Origin: an uncultured Gemella sp.
GTDB taxonomy: Bacteria > Bacillota > Bacilli > Staphylococcales > Gemellaceae
Direction of reading: 5' to 3'
NCBI GenBank assembly: GCA_938038035.1
Contig: CALHQV010000048.1
Location: forward strand, 1-21,891
Length of the DNA: 21,891 bases
Below are positions 1 to 7,406 of this stretch, one piece after another; the first letter of the stretch is position 1; the number at the start of each line of letters is the position of its first letter. A program made the translations under genes and the position numbers. Under the pieces are notes generated by a model. The model did no database searches. It saw only the letters and a program-made list of their open reading frames with translations, and was not told the origin of the DNA.

Positions 1-201
1 GTTGGAAAATCTACTCTTTTTAACTTGATTGCTGGTGTTTTGAAAAAACAGACGGGGAAAATCACTATCAATGGTAGTGATGATTATATAGGTAAGGTTG
101 CATATATGTTACAAAAAGATTTACTTTTTGAGCATAAAACAATAATTAATAATGTACTAAAATCTATATCTATATCCATTCATAACAAAAAAAGAAACTG
201 A
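1..201 (+). pseudogene. ABC transporter ATP-binding protein, truncated remnant (partial at window edge)
   Basis: The frame open from base 1 encodes the middle of an ABC ATPase. It begins in the Walker A motif (VGKSTLFNLIAGVL), continues through a beta-strand region (GKITING) and reaches a Q-loop-like stretch (YMLQKDLLFEHKTIINNV) typical of NitT/TauT- or thiamine-precursor-type importer ATPases. After NNV the family resemblance stops. About a dozen unrelated residues follow (LKSISISIHNKKRN), then a TGA at 199-201 inside the stem of the neighbouring terminator. The signature motif, Walker B, D-loop and H-loop are all missing, and only 29 bases separate this stop from the end of the opposite-strand PTS gene, so the rest of the gene cannot lie nearby. 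The 5' end is outside the window. I read it as a decayed or recombination-truncated gene that cannot hydrolyse ATP. The exact substrate class is uncertain. Confidence 0.75.
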
Positions 202-224
202 CTTTTACGTCAATTTCTTTTTTT
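185..224 (-). terminator. Rho-independent terminator of the maltose operon
   Basis: Bases 191-202 pair with 209-220 around a 6-nt loop and are flanked by A and T runs on both sides. One position in the stem is C opposite A when read on the plus strand but U opposite G on the minus strand. The hairpin is therefore fully paired only in minus-strand RNA, which fits termination of the PTS gene ending at 231. Confidence 0.8.
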
Positions 225-230
225 ATACTC

Positions 231-1817
231 TTATTTGTGTAATTCTTTTTCGAAAGCTTCTCTAACTTGTCCTACTGAGAATCCGATGATTACTTGAATT
301 GCTTTACCGTTACGAGCAACCCCAAGAGCTCCAGAACGTTTTAAGAATTCATCATCTTTAACTAAGCTTTCATCTTTAACGTTAACACGTAATCTTGTTA
401 CACAGTTAGTAACGTCTACGATATTATCTTTTCCACCTAAACCTTCTAAAATGATAAGAGCTTGATCATCATGAGTAGCTGCATCATCTCTAACTTCTGG
501 TTTAGCTGCTTCTTTACCTTTTTCACGGTACTCTTGTTTAGAGTAAAGTTTTGTTTCAGCATCATCTGCTTCACGTCCAGGTGTATTTAATTGGAATTTT
601 AGAATCATAAATCTAAATACGAAGAAGTAGATTACTGAGAATACTAATCCAATTCCGATTTGAACAAACATTTGTGATGAGTGATGTTTGAACATTGGTA
701 ACCAGTTAAGAGCTAAGAAGTCGATTAATCCACTTCCGAAGTTACCTACAACTCCAAATTGGTACATAGTTGCTGACATTAATGCACCTAATACTGCGTG
801 AGTAGCGAATAACATTGGTGCTGCGAATAAGAATGTGAACTCGATTGGTTCAGTGATTCCTGTTAAGAAACCAGTAAGTGCTGCTGGGATTAATAACCCT
901 GCTACAACTTTTTTCTTGCTGTCTTTAGCTGTTACATACATAGCTAAAGCTGCTGCTGGTAAACCAAATACTTTTGAGTTACCGTGTAATGAGAATCCAC
1001 CTTGTGGGAATAACTCTTTTAATGGAGTTGAGCTTTGAGAGAACTCTTGAATGTGTTGTACCCAGTAAGCTGTGATTCCATTTTCTACTACTGCTGGCCC
1101 AAACATAAATGGTCCATAGATAAAGTGGTGTAATCCTGTTGGGATTAAAATTCTTTCTAGGAATGTATAAGTGAATACCCCTGCAACTCCAGAAACTTTT
1201 AAGAATCCTTGTAATGCAGCAATTCCTAATTGAACTTTTGGCCATAATAGAGCTGTTAAGAATGCAGCTGGAATCATGATTAGGAAACCAATTAAGATAA
1301 CAAATGTTGAACCTTGGAAAATTCCTAATAACTCAGGAAGTTTTTTGTCAAAGTATTTGTTATGGATCCATACTGAGATAGATGCAATAACGATAGAACC
1401 GATGATTGATGTATCTAATGTGATTGCTCCAGCAATTCTTGTAATACCTGTAGGTAATTTAAGAGCTGGTGTTACATCTACTCCAAAGAATTTGAATTGA
1501 GTTAAGAATCCGTTGATGAAGTAGTTGAAAACCATGTAGATTAAGAACGCTTCTAATGCAGCACGACCATTTGCTTTTTTAGCAAGACCAATTGGAATAC
1601 CAAGTGCGAATACTACTGGCATTTGATTGAAGATTGTCCATCCTCCTTGTTCAACTACGAACCAGAAGTTATACCAAAGAGTACCCTCTGTCGCGATGCT
1701 CCCTACTAAGTTAGGGTTTTTTAAGATTGAAGTTAATCCAACTACTAGTCCGAAGAATGCGAATAGTATAGATGGCATTAACATAGCGCCACCAAAGCGC
1801 TGAATTTTTTGTAACAT
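231..1817 (-). CDS. malP: Alpha-glucoside (maltose)-type PTS transporter, EIICB
   Basis: This is a phosphotransferase-system permease of the glucose superfamily that imports and phosphorylates a disaccharide, most likely maltose. The 528-residue protein has an N-terminal EIIC membrane domain (about residues 1-410). The N-terminus (MLQKIQRFGGAML) and the AFFGLVVGLTS and EQGGWT segments closely resemble Bacillus subtilis MalP. It has the HHFIYG motif near 230 and the conserved GITEPIEF loop at 320-327. A hydrophilic linker leads to an EIIB domain with the phosphorylation cysteine at about Cys472 (DVTNCVTRLRV). There is no EIIA domain, so phosphate must come from an EIIA-Glc encoded elsewhere. 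The start is supported by AGGAGGA 7 nt upstream. It is the last gene of the malQ-glgP-phosphatase operon, 18 nt after the phosphatase gene, and ends in a terminator. In streptococci and enterococci the orthologue is called malT. Glucose or another alpha-glucoside remains possible as substrate. Confidence 0.9.
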   Translation of the reverse strand: MLQKIQRFGGAMLMPSILFAFFGLVVGLTSILKNPNLVGSIATEGTLWYNFWFVVEQGGWTIFNQMPVVFALGIPIGLAKKANGRAALEAFLIYMVFNYFINGFLTQFKFFGVDVTPALKLPTGITRIAGAITLDTSIIGSIVIASISVWIHNKYFDKKLPELLGIFQGSTFVILIGFLIMIPAAFLTALLWPKVQLGIAALQGFLKVSGVAGVFTYTFLERILIPTGLHHFIYGPFMFGPAVVENGITAYWVQHIQEFSQSSTPLKELFPQGGFSLHGNSKVFGLPAAALAMYVTAKDSKKKVVAGLLIPAALTGFLTGITEPIEFTFLFAAPMLFATHAVLGALMSATMYQFGVVGNFGSGLIDFLALNWLPMFKHHSSQMFVQIGIGLVFSVIYFFVFRFMILKFQLNTPGREADDAETKLYSKQEYREKGKEAAKPEVRDDAATHDDQALIILEGLGGKDNIVDVTNCVTRLRVNVKDESLVKDDEFLKRSGALGVARNGKAIQVIIGFSVGQVREAFEKELHK

Positions 1818-1835
1818 AACATTTTCCTCCTTTTT

Positions 1836-2630
1836 TTATTTTTCTGCTAATGTTACTTCTAAGCCATTATGATCAGAAATAATTGGATAATTATCATCAT
1901 TAAATATAACAAAACTTTCTTTTACATCCAATTTTCTATTAATAAAAACATAATCCAATTTTTTCTGACACATAGAATCTTCCCAACCACTTATATTTTT
2001 ATATACTGTAATTCCCCCATCTTTTTTCTCGGCTAATTCATATGTATCATATAATCCTTTATCAAGTATTCTTTTATAATCATCTACTTGATGGAAATAA
2101 TCCGTATTGAAATCCCCCATGAAAATTTTAAGATTTTTGTTATCTGTATAATTAATTAGGTTGCTAAGATTTTGATCTATGTCTTCCCCTTTACAAGTTG
2201 GCAAATTCATATGACAACTGTAAAATTCTACGATCTCATTATTTATTTTAAGATCTACTTTTAAAATTTTTCTTGATTCGATAGAAGTCACGGTTTGTTG
2301 TGCCGTACAGTAAAAGTCCTCTACGGCAACAACTTCACCTTTAGCTAATATTGCTAATCCTTCTTCGAATTTATCAAATCCAATGTGAGAGTATGTCCAG
2401 TAATAACTGTAACCATCTTCTCCATATTCTCTAATTTTATCTAATAATAATTTTCCGAAGTTATCTGCTTTTATACCTTGTTGAACATCTTCACTACTAA
2501 TCAATTGATTTACTTCTTGCATGGCAACCACGTCATAATTTTTTTCTACAATTACCTTTGCTAAAATATTTAGTTTTTCTAGTTGATTTTCTTCCAACCA
2601 ACTATGAACATTAATCGTTAATAGTTTCAT
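1836..2630 (-). CDS. mapP: Endonuclease/exonuclease/phosphatase-fold hydrolase, probable maltose 6'-phosphate phosphatase
   Basis: A 264-residue metal-dependent phosphohydrolase of the EEP (DNase I/sphingomyelinase-like) superfamily. The catalytic set is visible in order: INVH near residue 6, metal-binding Glu39 in MQEVN, GLAILAKG at 91-98, His140 in SCHMNLP, Asp173/Asn175 in GDFNTD, Asp226 in LDYVFIN and the general-base pair Asp253-His254 in SDHNGLEV. There is no signal peptide, so it is cytoplasmic. It lies 20 nt after glgP and 18 nt before the PTS EIICB gene. The Enterococcus faecalis enzyme MapP, encoded with its maltose PTS, belongs to this superfamily and dephosphorylates maltose 6'-phosphate to maltose. 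The context here is equivalent, so I infer the same activity. The fold alone would also allow a nuclease or another sugar phosphatase. The RBS AAAGGGGAAC precedes the start. Confidence 0.75.
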   Translation of the reverse strand: MKLLTINVHSWLEENQLEKLNILAKVIVEKNYDVVAMQEVNQLISSEDVQQGIKADNFGKLLLDKIREYGEDGYSYYWTYSHIGFDKFEEGLAILAKGEVVAVEDFYCTAQQTVTSIESRKILKVDLKINNEIVEFYSCHMNLPTCKGEDIDQNLSNLINYTDNKNLKIFMGDFNTDYFHQVDDYKRILDKGLYDTYELAEKKDGGITVYKNISGWEDSMCQKKLDYVFINRKLDVKESFVIFNDDNYPIISDHNGLEVTLAEK

Positions 2631-2650
2631 AAGTATGTTCCCCTTTATTT

Positions 2651-4906
2651 TTATTTATTCCAAATATCTTCATTATATTGAGCAATTGTACGGTCAGATG
2701 AGAAGAATCCTGCTTTCGCAATGTTCACGATAACTTTCTTCATCCATAATTCACGGTTTTCGTAATCTGCTAACATTTCTTCTTTCTTAGCGTAATATTC
2801 CTCAAAGTCAATTAGTGTCATGAACCAGTCTTTGTTAAGAAGTTCGTTGTATAATCTTTCTAATCGTTCTTTATTTCCTAGTTTAACTAAATCTTCAGAT
2901 ACGATAAAGTCAACAACCTCTTTAACACCATCTTTTTCATAGTATTCTTTAGAAACATATCCAGCAGTTTCGTAAAGTTTAATGATTTCATCACTTTCTT
3001 TACCGAAGATGTAGATATTTTCACGACCAACTAGTTCGTCAATTTCCACGTTAGCTCCATCTAAAGTTCCTAGAGTTAGAGCCCCGTTTAACATGAATTT
3101 CATATTACCAGTTCCACTTGCTTCTTTAGAAGCTAATGAAATTTGCTCTGAAATATCAGTTGCTGGTATTAATTTTTCAGCTACACTTACGTTATAGTTT
3201 TCAACTAAGTATACATTTAAGTATTTGTTTACTTCTGGATCATTGTTAATTAATTCTGATAGACATAGAATTAAGTGAATGATATCTTGAGCTATAATAT
3301 AAGCTGGTGCTGCTTTACCACCAAAGAATACAGTGATTTTTCTTTCTGGTAATTTTCCATTTTTAATATCTAAGTATTTTTTGATTACATATAAAGCGTT
3401 CATTTGTTGACGTTTATATTCGTGGAATCTCTTGATTTGAGTATCAATAATACTGTTTTCGTCTAGTTCAATACCTTGTGTTTCTTTTAGGTATTCTTTA
3501 AGAACAAGTTTATTCTCATGTTTGATTTCTTCTAATTTAGCTGCTACTTCTTTACTATCTACAAACGCTAATAGTTTTTCTAATTTAGTTGCATCCGTTA
3601 AGTACTCGTCACCAATTAGATCTTTTAAGTATGCTGCTAACGGTCTGTTAGAGAACTCTAACCAACGTCTGAATGTAATACCGTTAGTTTTATTGTTAAA
3701 TTTCTCTGGATATAATTCATAGAAATGTTTTAACTCAGAGTTTTTAAGAATTTCAGTGTGTAGGTACGCAACCCCGTTTACACTGTTAGAGAAGTGAATA
3801 TCCATGTTTGCCATGTGCACTCTATCATCTTTATCGATGATTTGAATATCTTCACCTTCATATTTTTCTCTAATAACTGCATCTAATTGTTTAATGATTG
3901 TTACTAAGTGTGGTACCACTTCTTCTAAGTATTCTAATGGCCATTTTTCTAATGCCTCAGCTAAGATAGTGTGGTTTGTGTAACCAGTCATTTTTTGAAC
4001 GATTGTGTATGCTTCTTCAAATTCAATTCCGTGTTTTTCAGTTAACAAACGAATTAATTCAGGAATTACCATACTTGGGTGAGTATCGTTAATTTGAACA
4101 TATGCATATTCATATAGATCGTGAACATTACTTCCTTTAGCAATAGCTTCGTCTAAAATTAATTGAGCTGCATTTGATACCATGAAGTATTGTTGGTAAA
4201 TACGTAATAATTCACCATTTTTATCACTATCATCTGGATATAAGAATAATGTTAAGTTTTTCTCGATTTCAGTTTTATCAAAACTAATACCATCTTCAAT
4301 GATACTGCTATCTACTGATTCAATATCAAATAAGTTTAGGTAGTTTTTAGTATCTTTTTTGTATCCTAATACGTCAATTCTTTTTAGAGTTGAAGTTAGG
4401 TTGAAGTTTTTGAACGGTACTGTGTATTTAACATCAGTATCTCTTAGCCATGAAGAATCTTCAATCCAGAAGTTTGGCTCTGCGTGTTGTTCATTTTTAA
4501 CGAATACTTGTCTGAATAATCCACAGTGGTAGTTTAATCCAACTCCATCACCATTGATTCCTAATGATGAGATAGAATCGATGAAACAAGATGCTAAACG
4601 CCCAAGACCACCGTTACCTAGTGATGGTTCTAATTCTGCTTCTTCAACATCGCTAAGACGTTTGTTAGCTGCATTTAATTCTTTTTCGATTTCTTCGTAG
4701 ATTCCTAAATTAATTAGGTTGTTCGATAAAAGTTTACCAATTAAAAATTCTGCTGAAATGTAGTAAACTTTCTTTTTATCAGAGTTTAAAGCTTTTTTAT
4801 CAGCTTGTTCTTTTACATAATTTAATAGTTGTATATATATTTCTTTGTTCTCTAAAGTACTTAGTTCTTTATTTGTATTATCTAATACATATTTACTAAA
4901 TGACAT
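2651..4906 (-). CDS. glgP: Glycogen/maltodextrin phosphorylase
   Basis: A GT35 alpha-glucan phosphorylase that uses phosphate to release glucose-1-phosphate from the non-reducing ends of maltodextrin or glycogen. At 751 residues it is the compact bacterial size. Visible signatures are the N-terminal SAEFLIGKLLSNNL, the glycine-rich EPSLGNGGLGRLASC, NDTHPS, FHEYKRQQ and the PLP-binding stretch EASGTGNMKFMLNG, whose lysine is at about residue 603, followed by GTLDGANVEI. The start codon is one base after the malQ stop, with an AGAGAGGG Shine-Dalgarno inside the end of malQ, so the two are probably translationally coupled. No glycogen synthesis genes (glgA/B/C/D) are in the window, which favours maltodextrin degradation over glycogen turnover. 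It supplies the step that turns dextrins made by MalQ into phosphorylated sugar without ATP. It is called malP or glgP in related bacteria. Confidence 0.95.
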   Translation of the reverse strand: MSFSKYVLDNTNKELSTLENKEIYIQLLNYVKEQADKKALNSDKKKVYYISAEFLIGKLLSNNLINLGIYEEIEKELNAANKRLSDVEEAELEPSLGNGGLGRLASCFIDSISSLGINGDGVGLNYHCGLFRQVFVKNEQHAEPNFWIEDSSWLRDTDVKYTVPFKNFNLTSTLKRIDVLGYKKDTKNYLNLFDIESVDSSIIEDGISFDKTEIEKNLTLFLYPDDSDKNGELLRIYQQYFMVSNAAQLILDEAIAKGSNVHDLYEYAYVQINDTHPSMVIPELIRLLTEKHGIEFEEAYTIVQKMTGYTNHTILAEALEKWPLEYLEEVVPHLVTIIKQLDAVIREKYEGEDIQIIDKDDRVHMANMDIHFSNSVNGVAYLHTEILKNSELKHFYELYPEKFNNKTNGITFRRWLEFSNRPLAAYLKDLIGDEYLTDATKLEKLLAFVDSKEVAAKLEEIKHENKLVLKEYLKETQGIELDENSIIDTQIKRFHEYKRQQMNALYVIKKYLDIKNGKLPERKITVFFGGKAAPAYIIAQDIIHLILCLSELINNDPEVNKYLNVYLVENYNVSVAEKLIPATDISEQISLASKEASGTGNMKFMLNGALTLGTLDGANVEIDELVGRENIYIFGKESDEIIKLYETAGYVSKEYYEKDGVKEVVDFIVSEDLVKLGNKERLERLYNELLNKDWFMTLIDFEEYYAKKEEMLADYENRELWMKKVIVNIAKAGFFSSDRTIAQYNEDIWNK

Positions 4907-4907
4907 T

Positions 4908-6398
4908 TTATACCCTCTCTCTTGAATATCTTACTGTAATGTTTCTTAAAAATTCTTTTCTCTCTTCTGTTAGATCTTCTGCAAGCATTCTCCATTCCCA
5001 GTTTCCTCCAACTGTTGATGGAACGTTCATTCTGCTTGTTGCATCTTTGTCTAATAAATCTTGCATTGTTACGATTGCATAATCACTTACTGAAGAGTAG
5101 ATTCCTCTAATCATTGCTTCAGTGATTGTTTCATTATCACGACGGTTCAAGTATTCAGAAACTAGTTTTCTTTCTGATTCGCTTAGTTTTTCATACCATC
5201 CATTGACTACATCATTATCATGTGTTCCTGTGTAAGCAACACTGTTTTGTGTATAATGATGTGGGCGATCTAGATTATCTTCTCCAGGGAAAGCAAATTG
5301 AAGAATTTTCATTCCTGGATATCCAGAATCATCTAATAATTTTTCTGCTTTAGCATCGATAAATCCTAGATTTTCTGCAACGATTGGTAAATCACCTAAC
5401 TGTTCTTTGATTTTTTGGAATAATTCAATTCCTGGACCTGCTTCCCAAGTACCATTTACTGCATTTTCAGCATCTTTATCTATTTGCCAGAAATCAGAGA
5501 ATCCTTTAAAGTGATCTATACGAAGTACATCATAAATTTTAAAACTTTCTTGCACTCGGTAAATCCACCATGAAAATCCTTGTTCTTTGTGTTTTTCCCA
5601 ATCATAGATTGGATTACCCCAAAGTTGACCAGTAGGACTGAAGTCATCTGCAGGACAACCAGCTACATAAAGTGGTTCATTGTTTGCATCAACTTTAAAT
5701 AGTTCTGGCATAGTCCACATTTCAACACTATCAGCACTTACATAAATTGGCATGTCCCCAATAATTTTAATTCCTTTTTCATTAGCATATTCTTTTAATG
5801 CTAACCATTGTTTAAAGAAGAAATATTGTGTTACTGTATAGTATCTTATGCTATCTTGAAGTTCTGTGCGATATTTTTCACGAGCTGCTTCTTCACCTTT
5901 TTTGATATCCTCATCCCAGTGAATAAAGCTCTTATATCCAAAACTTTCTTTTATAGCCATATATTCAGCATAATCTGCTAACCAACTTGAATTCTCAGCT
6001 TCAAATTTTTCTATTTCAGCTAGTACTTCACTATTTTTACTAGTGTTAGCGACTGCTTTTTCTAAAATTGGTCTTCTTGCTTCGAATAATAATGCATAAT
6101 CAACTTTTTCAGGGTTTTCTCCAAAGTTAACATTTGCATAATCACTTTCTTCAAGCAATCCATCTTCTTTTAATAATGAAAAATCAATTAGATTTAAATT
6201 TCCTGCTACTGCTGAGAAACTTTGGTATGGTGAATCACCATAACTAGTAGTTGTAAGTGGTAAAATTTGCCAATATGTTTGTTTTGTTTCTTCTAAGAAG
6301 TCTACAAATTCATAAGCACTTTTACCAAATGTTCCTATACCAAATTTACCTGGTAATGATGTGATATGCATTAAAACACCACTTGAACGTTTTGTCAT
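4908..6398 (-). CDS. malQ: 4-alpha-glucanotransferase (amylomaltase)
   Basis: A GH77 disproportionating enzyme that transfers glucan chains between maltodextrins and releases glucose, allowing growth on maltose and short dextrins. The start chosen is the ATG at 6396-6398 (MTKRSSGVLMHITSLPG), because GGAGGAA lies 8 nt before it. The longer frame from 6437 adds 13 residues but has no ribosome site, and its second methionine codon overlaps this Shine-Dalgarno. The resulting 496 residues match the family's usual length. Catalytic residues are visible: nucleophile Asp295 (VLRIDHFKGF), acid/base Glu342 (VAENLG) and Asp394 (GTHDND). It is the first gene of the mal operon, directly behind a consensus promoter and a TreR-box-like palindrome, and its stop is one base from the glgP start. 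The protein is cytoplasmic, with no signal peptide. Confidence 0.95.
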   Translation of the reverse strand: MTKRSSGVLMHITSLPGKFGIGTFGKSAYEFVDFLEETKQTYWQILPLTTTSYGDSPYQSFSAVAGNLNLIDFSLLKEDGLLEESDYANVNFGENPEKVDYALLFEARRPILEKAVANTSKNSEVLAEIEKFEAENSSWLADYAEYMAIKESFGYKSFIHWDEDIKKGEEAAREKYRTELQDSIRYYTVTQYFFFKQWLALKEYANEKGIKIIGDMPIYVSADSVEMWTMPELFKVDANNEPLYVAGCPADDFSPTGQLWGNPIYDWEKHKEQGFSWWIYRVQESFKIYDVLRIDHFKGFSDFWQIDKDAENAVNGTWEAGPGIELFQKIKEQLGDLPIVAENLGFIDAKAEKLLDDSGYPGMKILQFAFPGEDNLDRPHHYTQNSVAYTGTHDNDVVNGWYEKLSESERKLVSEYLNRRDNETITEAMIRGIYSSVSDYAIVTMQDLLDKDATSRMNVPSTVGGNWEWRMLAEDLTEERKEFLRNITVRYSRERV

Positions 6399-6425
6399 TC
6401 TATTTTCCTCCATTTTATTTTTATC

Positions 6426-6437
6426 TTGTCTGTACAA
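6426..6437. promoter_or_regulatory. Putative operator for the TreR-like regulator
   Basis: TTGTCTGTACAA has TTGT/ACAA arms around a 4-bp centre and the same geometry as the Bacillus subtilis TreR operator as I remember it (TTGTATATACAA). It lies between the malQ promoter and the malQ start, at about +22 to +33 of the predicted transcript, a typical roadblock position. A weaker relative sharing GTACA occurs at 6585-6596 inside the regulator's own promoter spacer. Prediction only. Confidence 0.45.
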
Positions 6438-6465
6438 AATAAGTTCTTATTAATCAACAATAATT

Positions 6466-6494
6466 ATTATAATAAAACACTTTCATTTTGTCAA
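6466..6494 (-). promoter_or_regulatory. Consensus sigma-A promoter of the malQ-glgP-mapP-malP operon
   Basis: On the minus strand TTGACA (6489-6494) and TATAAT (6466-6471) are separated by exactly 17 bp, a perfect match to the housekeeping consensus. Transcription should start near 6459, leaving a leader of about 60 nt before malQ. A promoter this strong normally needs repression, which fits the adjacent regulator and operator-like site. Confidence 0.8.
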
Positions 6495-6574
6495 CACATT
6501 TATGTAATTCTTTTTATTTCATTATGTAACCTATACGTAAATGTTGAAAACACTGTGAAACTTTTACATATTTC

Positions 6575-6603
6575 TTGATTTTTGATCTCAGTACATTTAT
6601 AAT
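6575..6603 (+). promoter_or_regulatory. Sigma-A promoter of the GntR-family regulator
   Basis: TTGATT (6575-6580) and TATAAT (6598-6603) are separated by 17 bp, with the start codon about 33 nt further on. The spacer contains TCTCAGTACAT, which shares the GTACA half-site with the palindrome at 6426-6437, so weak autoregulation is possible. Confidence 0.65.
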
Positions 6604-6635
6604 AATATAGATAAACTTTGAGAGGTTAATAGTAA

Positions 6636-7343
6636 ATGAGTAAATACAACCAAGTCTACAGAGACTTAAAAGAAAAAATTGACACTCGAGTATATAAACG
6701 TAATACTGAATTACCGAGTGAAAATGAGCTAGTTAAAGAATATGGTTATTCTAAAGATACAATAAGAAAAGCCCTGTCTCTATTAGAAATTAATGGTTAC
6801 ATTCAAAAAATCAAAGGTAAGAACTCTTTAATTCTTGGGCATGGTAGGATTAAAAATAACTATCTAGGAAATATTAAAACTTCTTCTGAATTAAATATTG
6901 ATGGAAAATATGAAATTAAGACTTCTTTAGAATCCCTTTATATCATCCAAGGCGATAAAAAGATTATGGATATTTTCGGATCAGATGAAGACAATGATTT
7001 TTACAGAGTTAGTCGTAGTAGATTAATAAACGGTGAACGACTAGAATATGAGGTATCTTATTTTGATCGTAAACTTGTTCCATTTATTAATAAAGAAATA
7101 GCTGAATCTTCTATCTATAAATATTTAGAAAAGGAATTAGGATTAAACATCACACACTCAAGACGTGAGATCTCATTTAGATATGCTACTGAAGAAGAAA
7201 GACAACATATGGACTTAGGAGAGTATAATATGGTCGCTGTTGTTGAAAGTATCACATATTTATCAAATGGAAATATACTACAATACGGAATACTGACATA
7301 TAGGCCAGACAAGTTCACTTTTGTAACTATGGCGAAAAGATAA
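6636..7343 (+). CDS. GntR/HutC-family transcriptional regulator, TreR-like
   Basis: A 235-residue sugar-responsive repressor. Residues 1-65 form a GntR winged helix (YRDLKEKIDT, LPSENELVKEYGYSKDTIRKALSLLEINGYIQKIKGK). Residues from about 85 onward form a UTRA effector-binding domain (RVSRSRLINGERLEYEVSYFD, SIYKYLEKELGL, RPDKFTFV). Domain order, length and segments such as NGYIQKI.GK, SIYxYxExELGL and the C-terminal DKFxFVxxAxR match Bacillus subtilis TreR, the trehalose-6-phosphate-sensing repressor. No trehalose genes are present here. It is instead divergent from the maltose operon, so I infer that it represses that operon and responds to a phosphorylated disaccharide such as maltose-6'-phosphate or trehalose-6-phosphate. 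GAGAGG lies 10 nt before the ATG. A strong terminator follows. Its role as an orthologous trehalose regulator acting in trans cannot be excluded. Confidence 0.85.
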   Translation: MSKYNQVYRDLKEKIDTRVYKRNTELPSENELVKEYGYSKDTIRKALSLLEINGYIQKIKGKNSLILGHGRIKNNYLGNIKTSSELNIDGKYEIKTSLESLYIIQGDKKIMDIFGSDEDNDFYRVSRSRLINGERLEYEVSYFDRKLVPFINKEIAESSIYKYLEKELGLNITHSRREISFRYATEEERQHMDLGEYNMVAVVESITYLSNGNILQYGILTYRPDKFTFVTMAKR

Positions 7344-7344
7344 A

Positions 7345-7406
7345 AACGACTCGTAAATTACGATTTTATTAGAATCTAATTTAAAGAGTCGTTCTCTTTT
7401 TGTTTT
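7345..7406 (+). terminator. Terminator of the TreR-like regulator gene
   Basis: AACGACTC (7345-7352) pairs perfectly with GAGTCGTT (7386-7393) and is followed by a T-rich run to 7406. The unusually long 33-nt loop can form smaller internal hairpins (CGTAA/TTACG and GATT/AATC). It begins directly after the stop codon of the regulator. Confidence 0.75.

Noticed and set aside
6399..6437. Longer malQ start adding 13 residues.
   Set aside because: There is no Shine-Dalgarno before it. The strong GGAGGAA lies inside this stretch and serves the ATG at 6396-6398, and the extra residues do not look like the family N-terminus.
6466..6494. The spacer sequence TGAAAGTGTTTTAT as a cre site.
   Set aside because: Three mismatches including the central C and the terminal CA. 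The upstream 6545-6558 match is better, though also imperfect.
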